From positions 186,001-250,000 of the forward strand of contig NZ_CP101134.1 in NCBI RefSeq assembly GCF_024296865.1: 64,000 bases of DNA, written 5' to 3'. The notes beneath the pieces are model-generated. The model was not told where the DNA came from and ran no database searches. It was given only the letters and a program-made list of their open reading frames with translations. Shown piece by piece: positions 1 through 7,754 of this stretch. Within the stretch, counting starts at the first letter, position 1. Each line of letters starts with the position of its first letter. This DNA is from Sphingobacterium sp. LZ7M1. GTDB lineage: Bacteria > Bacteroidota > Bacteroidia > Sphingobacteriales > Sphingobacteriaceae. Made by a program: the position numbers and the translations under genes.

Positions 1-1154
1 GGATGAAGGACAAGAAGGTTCGTCGTTCATTGGTGATGCCCAATGTCAGCGCCTATTTGCATTATGAGCCCAAAGGAAACGCATTGATCATCACGCCATG
101 GAATTACCCCTTTCAGCTCCCGTTAGTCCATCTGGCGGCCTGTATTGCCGCAGGTAACACAGCTATACTAAAGCTCTCTGAATTTTCTCCGAATAGCAAC
201 CAAGTCCTTAAAAAAATAATAGCCGAAGTCTTTCCAACTGATCATATTGCAGTCATTGAAGGAGCTGTTGAGGAAACGACCCATCTCCTGAACCTAAAGT
301 TCGATCATATCCATTTTACAGGTTCGTCCAAAGTGGGAAAGATCGTTATGGAAGCTGCAAGTAAGCACCTCACGGATATTACCTTGGAACTTGGTGGCAA
401 GTCTCCAGCGGTAATCGATAAGAATGTGAATCTGAGGCAGGTCGTTAAAAACCTGATCTGGGCCAAGTTTATCAATGCAGGGCAGACCTGTATTGCTCCA
501 GATTACATCCTTGCCCATAGGCATCAGAAACAGCAGCTTGAAGAGGTTTTTAAGATCGAAATCGAAGAAGCTTTCGGTAAGGATGCGTTTAATTCACCGG
601 ATTATGCCCGAATAATTAACGAAAAACAGTTTGAAAGGCTTAACCAAGCTCTAGACTCAGCAAAACAATTAGGAGCTAATATCATTGCTGGAGGCAAGAC
701 CGATGGAAGGACCAAGTACATTGCACCAACGGTAATCACCAATGTGGCCGCCAATAATCCGCTCATGACGGATGAGATCTTTGGCCCCATTCTGCCCATC
801 GTATATTATGCACAGATTCAAGAAGCCATTGACTTTATCAATGCTAAGGAAAAGCCATTAGCATTGTACGTGTTCAGCAAAGATTCAAATTTCAATAAAC
901 ATATTATCCGGAATAGCAGTGCTGGATCAACCTGCATAAATGATGCGGTCATACAGATCATGCAACCTAACCTTCCTTTTGGAGGAGTAAACAATTCTGG
1001 TTTGGGACAATCCACGGGTTGGTATGGCTTTAAAGCGTTCTCACATGAAAGAGCCGTTGCCGATGTCAAGATCATCCCGCTGTCTTCTATGTTCTGGTAT
1101 CCTTACACGGAAAAGACCAGTAGGATGTTGCAATGGATTAGGCGTTTATTCTAG
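1..1154 (+). CDS. Aldehyde dehydrogenase, 5' end cut by the window
   Basis: NAD(P)-dependent aldehyde dehydrogenase, oxidising an aldehyde to the acid in the cytoplasm. The visible 383 residues begin in the coenzyme domain (ITPWNYPFQLP, residues 30-40). They contain the TGSS nucleotide-binding turn (106-109), the general-base Glu in ELGGKSP (E129) and the catalytic Cys in NAGQTCIAPDY (C163). The first visible ATG is almost certainly internal: family members are 450-480 residues and the missing part is the N-terminal 70-100. The C-terminal hydrophobic, basic tail recalls class 3 (fatty aldehyde) enzymes. It ends 4 bp inside the convergent Rieske gene. The substrate cannot be told from sequence. 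Confidence 0.9.
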   Translation, partial: MKDKKVRRSLVMPNVSAYLHYEPKGNALIITPWNYPFQLPLVHLAACIAAGNTAILKLSEFSPNSNQVLKKIIAEVFPTDHIAVIEGAVEETTHLLNLKFDHIHFTGSSKVGKIVMEAASKHLTDITLELGGKSPAVIDKNVNLRQVVKNLIWAKFINAGQTCIAPDYILAHRHQKQQLEEVFKIEIEEAFGKDAFNSPDYARIINEKQFERLNQALDSAKQLGANIIAGGKTDGRTKYIAPTVITNVAANNPLMTDEIFGPILPIVYYAQIQEAIDFINAKEKPLALYVFSKDSNFNKHIIRNSSAGSTCINDAVIQIMQPNLPFGGVNNSGLGQSTGWYGFKAFSHERAVADVKIIPLSSMFWYPYTEKTSRMLQWIRRLF

Positions 1155-1507
1155 CCAAATATCTTGTTCCAAAGGCTCTTCTTGATGCCTACATAAAAAT
1201 CCCCGTCTTCCTTTTTCAAAGGATAGATCCGGATAAAGTTATGTTGAGGTTCATCTCCTTTGCCAGACTCCAGATTGAATCGATGCCGGTGAAAGGGACA
1301 GACCAATTTACCTTCTTCGCACCATCCTTTTGTCAGATCTGCTCCTGCATGCGGACAGCGACTTGAGGTAACCGATAGGACATCTCCCTCTTTGATCAAA
1401 CAGAGCTTTTTACCAGCCACATGCAAAGCCTTGACATAATTACGGCTCTCATCAATTTTCACAGGCACTTTATGCCATTCTAAATCATCATCTTCAAAAT
1501 TCTCCAT
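1151..1507 (-). CDS. Small Rieske [2Fe-2S] ferredoxin-like protein
   Basis: A single-domain Rieske protein of 118 residues from the ATG at 1507; an upstream TTG at 1516 is a weaker start. Both cluster-binding motifs are intact: CPH (C51, H53) and CPFH (C70, H73). It has no signal peptide and no transmembrane segment, so it is a soluble cytoplasmic ferredoxin, as in the electron-donor components of ring-hydroxylating or nitrite reductase systems. No oxygenase partner is encoded nearby. The gene overlaps the aldehyde dehydrogenase tail by 4 bp on the opposite strand. Its redox partner is unknown. Confidence 0.88.
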   Translation of the reverse strand: MENFEDDDLEWHKVPVKIDESRNYVKALHVAGKKLCLIKEGDVLSVTSSRCPHAGADLTKGWCEEGKLVCPFHRHRFNLESGKGDEPQHNFIRIYPLKKEDGDFYVGIKKSLWNKIFG

Positions 1508-1560
1508 CAGCTGCAAGATTTAATAATTTATAGCAAGTTAAGAAATGACATCAACAAAAA

Positions 1561-1586
1561 AGAGGCAAACCCTTGGGTATGCCTCT
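1561..1586 (-). terminator. Rho-independent terminator of typA
   Basis: Inverted repeat AGAGGCA (1561-1567) and TGCCTCT (1580-1586) with a 12-nt loop. On the minus strand the stem is followed by a run of T, directly downstream of the typA stop at 1611. Confidence 0.8.
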
Positions 1587-1610
1587 TATATTTTCAGCTA
1601 AAGTTTAATT

Positions 1611-3416
1611 CTAAACGAATTTCTTAGCATTTACTTTACGTTCGTTTTCAGTAAGGTAGATCTTACGCAAGCGGATACTTTGAGGAGTAACCTCGATGTA
1701 TTCGTCAGCTTGGATATATTCCATACATTCTTCCAAAGAGAATTTAATTGCTGGAGCAATACGTGTATTATCATCAGAACCAGATGCACGCATGTTTGTC
1801 AATTGCTTTCCTTTAGTCACGTTGATTGTTAAATCGTTGTCACGGATATGCTCTCCCAAAACCTGTCCTTCATAGATCTCAACACCTGGATCAACGAAGA
1901 AACGACCACGGTCTTGTAATTTATCGATTGAATAAGCCGTTGTAGAACCTGTATCTAATGAGATCAATACACCAGCCATACGACCTGGAATTGTTCCTTT
2001 CCAAGGTTCGTATCCTTTCAGACGGTGCGCCATTACAGCCTCACCAGCAGTAGCTGTCAATACGTTGTTACGTAATCCAATGATACCACGAGAAGGGATA
2101 GAGAATTCAAGGTGTTGCATTTCGCCTTTTGTTTCCATGATCAACAACTCACCTTTACGTTGAGTTACCAATTCGATCACTTTACCAGAAACTTCAGCAG
2201 GTACATCTACTACCAACTCTTCGATTGGCTCATGTTTCTGACCGTTTATTTCTTTAACGATTACCTGCGGTTGTCCTACTTGTAATTCATAACCTTCACG
2301 ACGCATTGTTTCGATCAATACTGACAAGTGAAGAATACCACGACCGTATACTAACCATGCATCTGGAGAATCTGTAGGAACAACGCGTAATGCTAAGTTC
2401 TTTTCTAATTCTTTTTGAAGACGGTCATAGATGTGACGTGATGTTACGAATTTACCTTCTTTACCAAAGAAAGGCGAGTTATTGATGGTAAACAACATGT
2501 TCATTGTTGGCTCATCAATGTGCATTACTTCTAATTGCTCTGGGTTTTCGAAGTCTGCAATGGTGTCACCGATTTCAAAACCATCGATACCTACTACAGC
2601 CACGATATCACCTGCATGAACTTCTGAAACTTTAACACGACCAAGGCCTTCAAACAATTGAAGTTCTTTCACACGAGATTTTACAATCTTGCCATCACGT
2701 TTTACCAATGATACCGGTTGGTTTTCTTTGATTGTTCCTCTTACCACACGGCCGATCGCGATACGACCAACGAATGTAGAGTAGTCCAATGAAGTTACTT
2801 GCATCTGCAATGTACCTTCAGATATTTTAGGAGCAGGAATATGTGCAATGATTGCTTCCAACAATTCCGTGAAGTCAGTCGTTGGTTTAGTCCAGTCAGT
2901 TGACATCCAGCCTTGTTTTGAAGAACCGTATAATACAGGGAAATCCAATTGATCTTCAGTAGCACCTAAGCTAAAGAACAAATCAAATACATTTTCGTAA
3001 ACCTCTTCTGGACGACAGTTCTCTTTGTCTACTTTGTTTACCACAACAATAGGTTTGATACCTAATGCTAAAGCTTTTCCGGTAACAAATCTTGTTTGAG
3101 GCATCGGACCTTCAAAAGCATCCACCAATAGAACAACACCGTCAGCCATTTTCAATACACGCTCAACCTCACCACCGAAATCGGCGTGACCTGGAGTATC
3201 AATAATGTTGATCTTGGTGTCTTTGTATTTAACAGATACGTTTTTAGACACGATGGTAATACCACGCTCACGCTCCAAGTCGTTGTTATCCAGGATTAAT
3301 TCCCCTGAATTTTCATTGTCCCTGAATTGATTGGTGAAGTGTAAGATCTTGTCAACTAGGGTAGTTTTACCGTGGTCAACGTGCGCGATGATCGCTATGT
3401 TTCTGATATTCTGCAT
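1611..3416 (-). CDS. typA: Ribosome-associated GTPase TypA/BipA
   Basis: Translational GTPase of the EF-G family that acts on the ribosome in stress and cold adaptation and in late 50S assembly. From the ATG at 3416 the protein has 601 residues, the family's usual size. It opens with the G1 P-loop AHVDHGKTT, followed by a switch region with RERGITI, the G3 motif DTPGHADFGGEVER and the G4 motif NKVD. EF-G-like domains III and V and the TypA-specific C-terminal domain follow (SIPSRGIIGLRN). An open extension to 3452 adds 12 residues that precede the conserved start and is unlikely to be translated. The gene stands alone with its own terminator. Confidence 0.97.
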   Translation of the reverse strand: MQNIRNIAIIAHVDHGKTTLVDKILHFTNQFRDNENSGELILDNNDLERERGITIVSKNVSVKYKDTKINIIDTPGHADFGGEVERVLKMADGVVLLVDAFEGPMPQTRFVTGKALALGIKPIVVVNKVDKENCRPEEVYENVFDLFFSLGATEDQLDFPVLYGSSKQGWMSTDWTKPTTDFTELLEAIIAHIPAPKISEGTLQMQVTSLDYSTFVGRIAIGRVVRGTIKENQPVSLVKRDGKIVKSRVKELQLFEGLGRVKVSEVHAGDIVAVVGIDGFEIGDTIADFENPEQLEVMHIDEPTMNMLFTINNSPFFGKEGKFVTSRHIYDRLQKELEKNLALRVVPTDSPDAWLVYGRGILHLSVLIETMRREGYELQVGQPQVIVKEINGQKHEPIEELVVDVPAEVSGKVIELVTQRKGELLIMETKGEMQHLEFSIPSRGIIGLRNNVLTATAGEAVMAHRLKGYEPWKGTIPGRMAGVLISLDTGSTTAYSIDKLQDRGRFFVDPGVEIYEGQVLGEHIRDNDLTINVTKGKQLTNMRASGSDDNTRIAPAIKFSLEECMEYIQADEYIEVTPQSIRLRKIYLTENERKVNAKKFV

Positions 3417-3443
3417 TGAGCAATAATGTGTTATTAAAAATAA

Positions 3444-3472
3444 GAGGTGCAAAGATATACATTTTGCACCTC
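3444..3472 (-). promoter_or_regulatory. Palindrome overlapping a TAnnTTTG -7 box before typA
   Basis: GAGGTGCAAA (3444-3453) and TTTGCACCTC (3463-3472) form 10-bp arms. On the minus strand the palindrome contains TATCTTTG (3457 to 3450), an exact match to the Bacteroidota -7 consensus, 33 bases before the typA ATG. No convincing -33 TTG is seen. The palindrome could be an operator over the promoter. Confidence 0.5.
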
Positions 3473-3555
3473 ATTTTTTACTAATTGCTATTAATATTTT
3501 ATTAGCATGTCGTTTATTTATGATTAATTCTCAAACAGTTGGGTCAAAAGCAAGC

Positions 3556-3627
3556 TTATTTTGCTTTTCCAGATACAACCTTCGGAGCTGTTTTTTTAGG
3601 TTCGAAGGATATTACTACTTCACTTTT
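3556..3627 (-). other. Orphan 23-codon reading-frame tail after the lipoprotein gene
   Basis: In the -1 frame relative to the lipoprotein gene, directly behind an A6 run on the minus strand, a reading frame encodes a protein-like tail containing EVVISFEPKK and KVVSGKAK and then stops at 3556. It has no start of its own. It is either the original C-terminus of the lipoprotein, lost through a frameshift in the A6 tract, or the residue of another gene. Confidence 0.4.
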
Positions 3628-4019
3628 TTAAAGAAGGCCGTAGATATATCTCCAGTACCATCCTCCAAATAATCTTCTAATACCAAAACCAAATAATTGC
3701 CTTCAAAGTAGTATGGTATAGTTTCACCAGTTATAAGGATTGTTTTTTTTACCTCATCTCGCGTACCATAGTATATCTCTTCCCTTTTTGATTCTTCAAC
3801 AAAGTAAGTTAACTTAATGCTTCCATCTGCCTTCCATTGGATTTTGGCATTGGGATAGTCTTTGTCCCAAACCTCCCTTACAAGTTTTCCATTTAAATAT
3901 TCCTGGGTCCTGTATTTATCTAATACATACTCTACATCTGGGGCAATTTTGCCTTTACTGCATGCTGAAATCATTAGGATGATTAATAACCCTAAAAAGT
4001 TAGTTTTAATAAATTTCAT
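3615..4019 (-). CDS. Small lipoprotein of unknown function, C-terminus possibly frameshifted
   Basis: A 134-residue protein with an N-terminal signal ending in a lipobox (LMISAC, cysteine at position 20), so probably anchored in the inner or outer membrane. The rest is a compact region of about 110 residues rich in beta-type sequence (WKADGSIKLTYF, PYYFEGNYLVLVL), as in single-domain lipocalin-like lipoproteins of Bacteroidota; I do not recognise a family. It ends KKVK just after an A6 run (3629 to 3624). A -1 shift there would extend it by about 21 residues to 3556. It has its own upstream region and no operon partner. Confidence 0.6.
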   Translation of the reverse strand: MKFIKTNFLGLLIILMISACSKGKIAPDVEYVLDKYRTQEYLNGKLVREVWDKDYPNAKIQWKADGSIKLTYFVEESKREEIYYGTRDEVKKTILITGETIPYYFEGNYLVLVLEDYLEDGTGDISTAFFKKVK

Positions 4020-4242
4020 AATTTAATATTGGTTTGTTTTCGCCTGCTTAGGATAAAATCATTTCCCTCTTCATTTATATCAGAGACCTATATCTTGGTC
4101 TATCATCCTAAATGAAGGAAAGCATTTGTTCTAAATAAGTTAATAAATGTTTAGAACCGAAAATAGATAATTTATTATCTCAATTAGACGCATTTACCGA
4201 ATGTCAATACCAAAAAAGTTCATGCTTCCTAAAATAAGAAAC

Positions 4243-4347
4243 AGATTCTTCGTTCAACTGTGATTCTGAACAATTCGTGAAGAATCTGTACGGTTTTCCT
4301 CTATAAAACCCTGTCATTTTCCACCGAAGGTGCAAGAACCGCACGCC
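4243..4347 (+). repeat. Interspersed intergenic repeat, copy 1
   Basis: Shares long blocks with the reverse complement of 19131-19259: AGATTCTTCGTT, AACTG, ATTCTGAAC, GTGAAGAATCTGTACGGTT, CTCTAT, GTCAT, ACC, AGGTGCA and GAAC, in the same order. Copy 1 lacks about 25 bases present in copy 2. It contains the inverted pair AGATTCTTC (4243-4251) and GAAGAATCT (4279-4287). Confidence 0.8.
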
Positions 4348-4450
4348 AATATTTCCTACGTTAATTTGATTTTAGGAGTGCAATATTCCGAGATGTTTCG
4401 TGTCTCAACATTAACAGCCAGGTTGAATTTAGCGCCATGAAATGTTTGAT

Positions 4451-4478
4451 ATCTCACATCCCACATCTCAAATCTCTC
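4451..4478 (+). repeat. Short heptamer array (4 units)
   Basis: Four head-to-tail 7-mers: ATCTCAC, ATCCCAC, ATCTCAA, ATCTCTC. The periodicity matches the 7-bp phasing of the larger array near 28.2 kb, although the unit sequence differs. Confidence 0.6.
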
Positions 4479-4482
4479 TCCC

Positions 4483-6264
4483 CTATATTCCCGCCGAATT
4501 AAACTGCAGGTCATACAATTTCCTATAATAACCCTCCAGCTCCAACAGCTCATGGTGCGTGCCGATTTCCTTGATCTCACCCTTATCCAGAACAATGATC
4601 TTATCCGCTTTCTGTATGGTGGATAACCTATGCGCAATCACGATAGAAGTACGGCCTTCCATCAGGTTCTCGATGGCATTTTGAATCAATTCCTCCGTTT
4701 CCGTGTCAATGGAGGAGGTTGCCTCATCAAGGATCAGGATTTTTGGATCATGAACTAAGGCCCGGATAAAGGATATTAGCTGCGCCTGACCGGCAGAAAG
4801 CGTCGAACCTCTTTCTTGGACCTGATAGTTGAAGTTCCCTGGAAGTCGCATGATAAAATCATAAGCACCGACTTTCTTAGCAGCATCCTCAATAGATTCA
4901 AAGGATATATTAGGGTTGTGCAGATTGATGTTGTTCAGAACCGTGTCCGAGAACAGGAAGACATCCTGCAGCACGGTGGCAATGGTCTGACGTAGGAATG
5001 TCAGATCATAATCCTTGATATTAACACCGTCTAATAAGATCTCTCCTTTTTGGATTTCATAGAAACGGCTCAGGATATTGATAATAGATGATTTTCCAGC
5101 ACCCGTCGCACCCACTAAAGCTAGGGTTTCACCCTGCTCCACATGGAAGCTTACGTCTTTCAATACCCATTTCTCATCATTATAGGCAAACCAAACATTT
5201 TTAAAGGTAATCTCTCCCTTTACATGTTCCGGTTTGTAATTTCCTTCATCTGGGGTGAATTCATCGGTATCTAGCACATCAAAGATACGCTCAGCAGAGA
5301 CCATTCCCATCTGAAGGGTGTTGAACTTATCGATTAACTCGCGTATTGGTCTAAAGATCATGTTGATGTACATGATAAAGGCGACCACTACACCCGGAGA
5401 AATGACATCGGCCAAGATCTGTTTGGACCCGTACCATACCAATAGACCTGTTGCAATGGCCACAATAATTTCCAATACCGGAAAGAAGATCGAGAAATAC
5501 CAATTCGCTCGGATATGCGCATTTCTATGTTCCGCATTGATAGCCTTGAATTTGCGCATCTCTTGGTCTTCCCGGGCAAAATATTGGATAACGCTCATGC
5601 CAGAGATATGTTCCTGTAGAAAGGTATTCAGATTGGAAACCCATAGCCTGACACTTTGGAATGCTGACTTCATGGCTTCCTTAAAGATATAGGTCGCAGC
5701 AATCATCAGTGGCATAGGAATCAAAACGACCAAGGTCAATTTCCAATCCGTATAGAACATTACCCCTAGGATAACGACCAACTGCAGAAGGTCGCCAATA
5801 ATTTGGATCAGACCTTCCGAAAAGATATTGGCAATGGTTTCCAGGTCAGAGATGGTCCTGGTGATTAATCTACCGATCGGGGTATTGTCGAAATATTTTA
5901 ACCTTAGGTTGGTGATATGGTTGAAAACCTGGATGCGGATATCCCGGATAACGGATTGTCCAAGGGTATTGGTCATCAGGGTATGGAAATAACGGATGAT
6001 GGTTTGCGCTATCAAAAGGGCAAACATCAATAGAAGCATGTTAGTCAATCCTTCCCCTTTTCCGGATAATATATAATGGTCTAAGGTATATTCCACCAAT
6101 AGCGGAAGGGCAGGAGCTACAGCTGCAAGTAATATCGTTAGTATAACGGAAACCCAGAAAACAGGCATATAGGGGCGGATGTATTTAGCTAACCTTCCCA
6201 GTAGTTTACTGTCGTATGCATTTCCTGAAATTTTGTCTTTTTCCAAAATCTTCGTTTTAATCAA
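4483..6264 (-). CDS. MsbA-like ABC exporter (fused membrane and ATPase half-transporter)
   Basis: A 593-residue half-transporter that would dimerise to export a lipid, drug or peptide across the inner membrane. Residues 30-320 hold six hydrophobic helices of the type I exporter domain. The nucleotide-binding domain has Walker A GATGAGKS (from residue 385), the Q-loop VLQDVF, the signature LSAGQAQ and Walker B ILILDEAT with the H-loop IAHRLST. The start is a TTG at 6264: no ATG lies between it and the upstream in-frame stop, and the next Met (residue 33) would cut into helix 1. The start overlaps the truA stop by 8 bp, which suggests translational coupling. The substrate is not evident. Confidence 0.92.
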   Translation of the reverse strand: MIKTKILEKDKISGNAYDSKLLGRLAKYIRPYMPVFWVSVILTILLAAVAPALPLLVEYTLDHYILSGKGEGLTNMLLLMFALLIAQTIIRYFHTLMTNTLGQSVIRDIRIQVFNHITNLRLKYFDNTPIGRLITRTISDLETIANIFSEGLIQIIGDLLQLVVILGVMFYTDWKLTLVVLIPMPLMIAATYIFKEAMKSAFQSVRLWVSNLNTFLQEHISGMSVIQYFAREDQEMRKFKAINAEHRNAHIRANWYFSIFFPVLEIIVAIATGLLVWYGSKQILADVISPGVVVAFIMYINMIFRPIRELIDKFNTLQMGMVSAERIFDVLDTDEFTPDEGNYKPEHVKGEITFKNVWFAYNDEKWVLKDVSFHVEQGETLALVGATGAGKSSIINILSRFYEIQKGEILLDGVNIKDYDLTFLRQTIATVLQDVFLFSDTVLNNINLHNPNISFESIEDAAKKVGAYDFIMRLPGNFNYQVQERGSTLSAGQAQLISFIRALVHDPKILILDEATSSIDTETEELIQNAIENLMEGRTSIVIAHRLSTIQKADKIIVLDKGEIKEIGTHHELLELEGYYRKLYDLQFNSAGI

Positions 6265-7018
6265 TATATGGATAATGGACCTCTGTTAGGTAAAGCCCAC
6301 AGGCCGGAACCGAAGTGCCAGCTTTAGAGCGATCCATACTTTGAATTACCTCTTTAATATGTTCTATAGGTTTCTTGCCTAGGCCGATTTCCATCAGGGT
6401 TCCAACTATTGCCCGAACCATGTTTCGCAGAAAACGATCTGCAGAAATATGGAATACCAATCTTTCGCCTTCCCACAACCATTCTGCACGTTTAATATCG
6501 CAATAATTGGTGAATACTTGTGTGTTCGATTTGCTGAAACAAGAAAAATCTTGCCTACCTAACAAATCTAGGGCTGCAATGTTCATTTTTTCAACATCCG
6601 GTTTGTCGCGCAGCTGCCATGAAAACCCATGTTGAAAGGGATCCTTCTGGAAATGTACATGGTATTCATAACTCCTTTGCGTGGCATCAAAGCGAGCATG
6701 GGCCTCTACAGCTACCCCAATCAAGCGTTTTGCTGAAATGTCAAAAGGCATCAGGGCATTCAGGGAATGGACAAACCTCTCCTTGTTCTCCAAAACATGA
6801 GCATTACTGGAGAAATGAACAAATAGCTGTTTGGCATGCACCCCACTGTCCGTACGTCCTGCGCCTATCGTTTCTACTTCTTCGCGAAGTAAAATCGAAA
6901 GAGCTTGGTTCAGTTTTTCCTGAACAGAGACAGCGTTATCCTGGATCTGCCAACCATGGTAGGCCGTTCCATTGTATGCTATTTCCAAAAAGTATTTAGG
7001 TATTTGTTCTTCCACCAT
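6257..7018 (-). CDS. truA: tRNA pseudouridine(38-40) synthase TruA
   Basis: Converts uridines 38-40 of the tRNA anticodon arm to pseudouridine. The 253 residues match the family length. The catalytic Asp is in GAGRTDSGVHA, near residue 57, and AYNGTAYHGWQ at the N-terminus is the family's opening motif. RFLRNMVRAIVGTLMEIG is the conserved C-terminal part. It is the first gene of a two-gene unit with the ABC exporter. The motif TACCTTTG (minus strand, 7027 to 7020) ends one base before the ATG, so transcription may begin at or inside the start codon. Confidence 0.95.
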   Translation of the reverse strand: MVEEQIPKYFLEIAYNGTAYHGWQIQDNAVSVQEKLNQALSILLREEVETIGAGRTDSGVHAKQLFVHFSSNAHVLENKERFVHSLNALMPFDISAKRLIGVAVEAHARFDATQRSYEYHVHFQKDPFQHGFSWQLRDKPDVEKMNIAALDLLGRQDFSCFSKSNTQVFTNYCDIKRAEWLWEGERLVFHISADRFLRNMVRAIVGTLMEIGLGKKPIEHIKEVIQSMDRSKAGTSVPACGLYLTEVHYPYID

Positions 7019-7119
7019 GCAAAGGTAATTAATATCAAATTAGCTCATATGCGCAATTATAAAGATCAGGTAAAAAATTAAGGCAGGTCCAGGATTGTAC
7101 CTGTTCCAGATGAATGCCT

Positions 7120-7139
7120 TGTACTTGAATACAAGTACA
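7120..7139. promoter_or_regulatory. Operator-like palindrome between truA and the secreted-protein gene
   Basis: TGTACTTG (7120-7127) and CAAGTACA (7132-7139) are perfect 8-bp arms separated by 4 bases. The palindrome lies 76 bases upstream of the start at 7216 in a 197-base divergent spacer. It is symmetrical enough for a dimeric repressor site, but no regulator is tied to it. Confidence 0.45.
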
Positions 7140-7215
7140 TAATTTACCACTTATCTGGGTATGTTTTTGCGTGCTAATTAGCTCTACCTTAGTCCAATAA
7201 TAAAACTCATAGATC

Positions 7216-7671
7216 ATGAAAAAGGTAATAATCATACTAACATTATTTTTAGGCTGTACATATGCAGCTTCTGCTCAGGGATTTTTGGACAAAATCGACA
7301 GAGCATTGAACAAGGTGGAAAACACATCCAATAAGGTAGACAATACCTCGAATAAGGCCGGACGTATTGGCGGTAAATTAGGTGGGCTTTTAGGTAAAAA
7401 AGGCGATAATGCTGCTGCTGCCGAACTGGTAGTCTTAATTGAAGGGGTAAATCTTGCTGAATTGAAAACCATTTCCTCTGGATTGGAATCCAATAAAAAG
7501 GTTTCTGATGTGAAAATGAAATATAAAGCATCAGGTTCGACATTAAATGTACAGTTCAAAGGCGATGCTGAAGAGCTTTTTGAGGCGCTAAAGAAAACTA
7601 GCCCTTTGATAACCGATGAATCGGTGCAGGCAATCGAAGATGAAGGTATTGCTATAAAAATCGAAAAATAG
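7216..7671 (+). CDS. Small secreted protein of unknown function
   Basis: A 151-residue protein with a clear signal peptide ending at ASAQ (about residue 20). The mature protein starts with an amphipathic stretch containing a short internal repeat (KVENTSNKVDNTSNKAG), then a Gly/Lys-rich GGKLGGLLGKKG segment. A 90-residue acidic alpha/beta domain follows (ELVVLIEGVNLAELKTISSGL, DVKMKYKASGSTLNVQF). It resembles the small exported proteins common in Bacteroidota, and I do not recognise a named family. Long open frames on the opposite strand here are shadows. Confidence 0.7.
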   Translation: MKKVIIILTLFLGCTYAASAQGFLDKIDRALNKVENTSNKVDNTSNKAGRIGGKLGGLLGKKGDNAAAAELVVLIEGVNLAELKTISSGLESNKKVSDVKMKYKASGSTLNVQFKGDAEELFEALKKTSPLITDESVQAIEDEGIAIKIEK

Positions 7672-7754
7672 TTTATCTTTATACACATCATGCATAGGCA
7701 GTGATTTTCACTGCCTATTTCTATTTAATAAAAACCTACAGATAAGCATTATTT

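Larger units (their letters stand above)
4020..4482. other. Gene-free stretch with repeats and hairpins
   Basis: No convincing gene. From left to right it holds an imperfect hairpin (CTTCATTTA at 4069-4077 with TAAATGAAG at 4109-4117, inner arms AGACC and GGTCT) upstream of the lipoprotein gene, a copy of an interspersed repeat (4243-4347), and four heptamer units (4451-4478) just past the ABC transporter stop. Confidence 0.6.
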
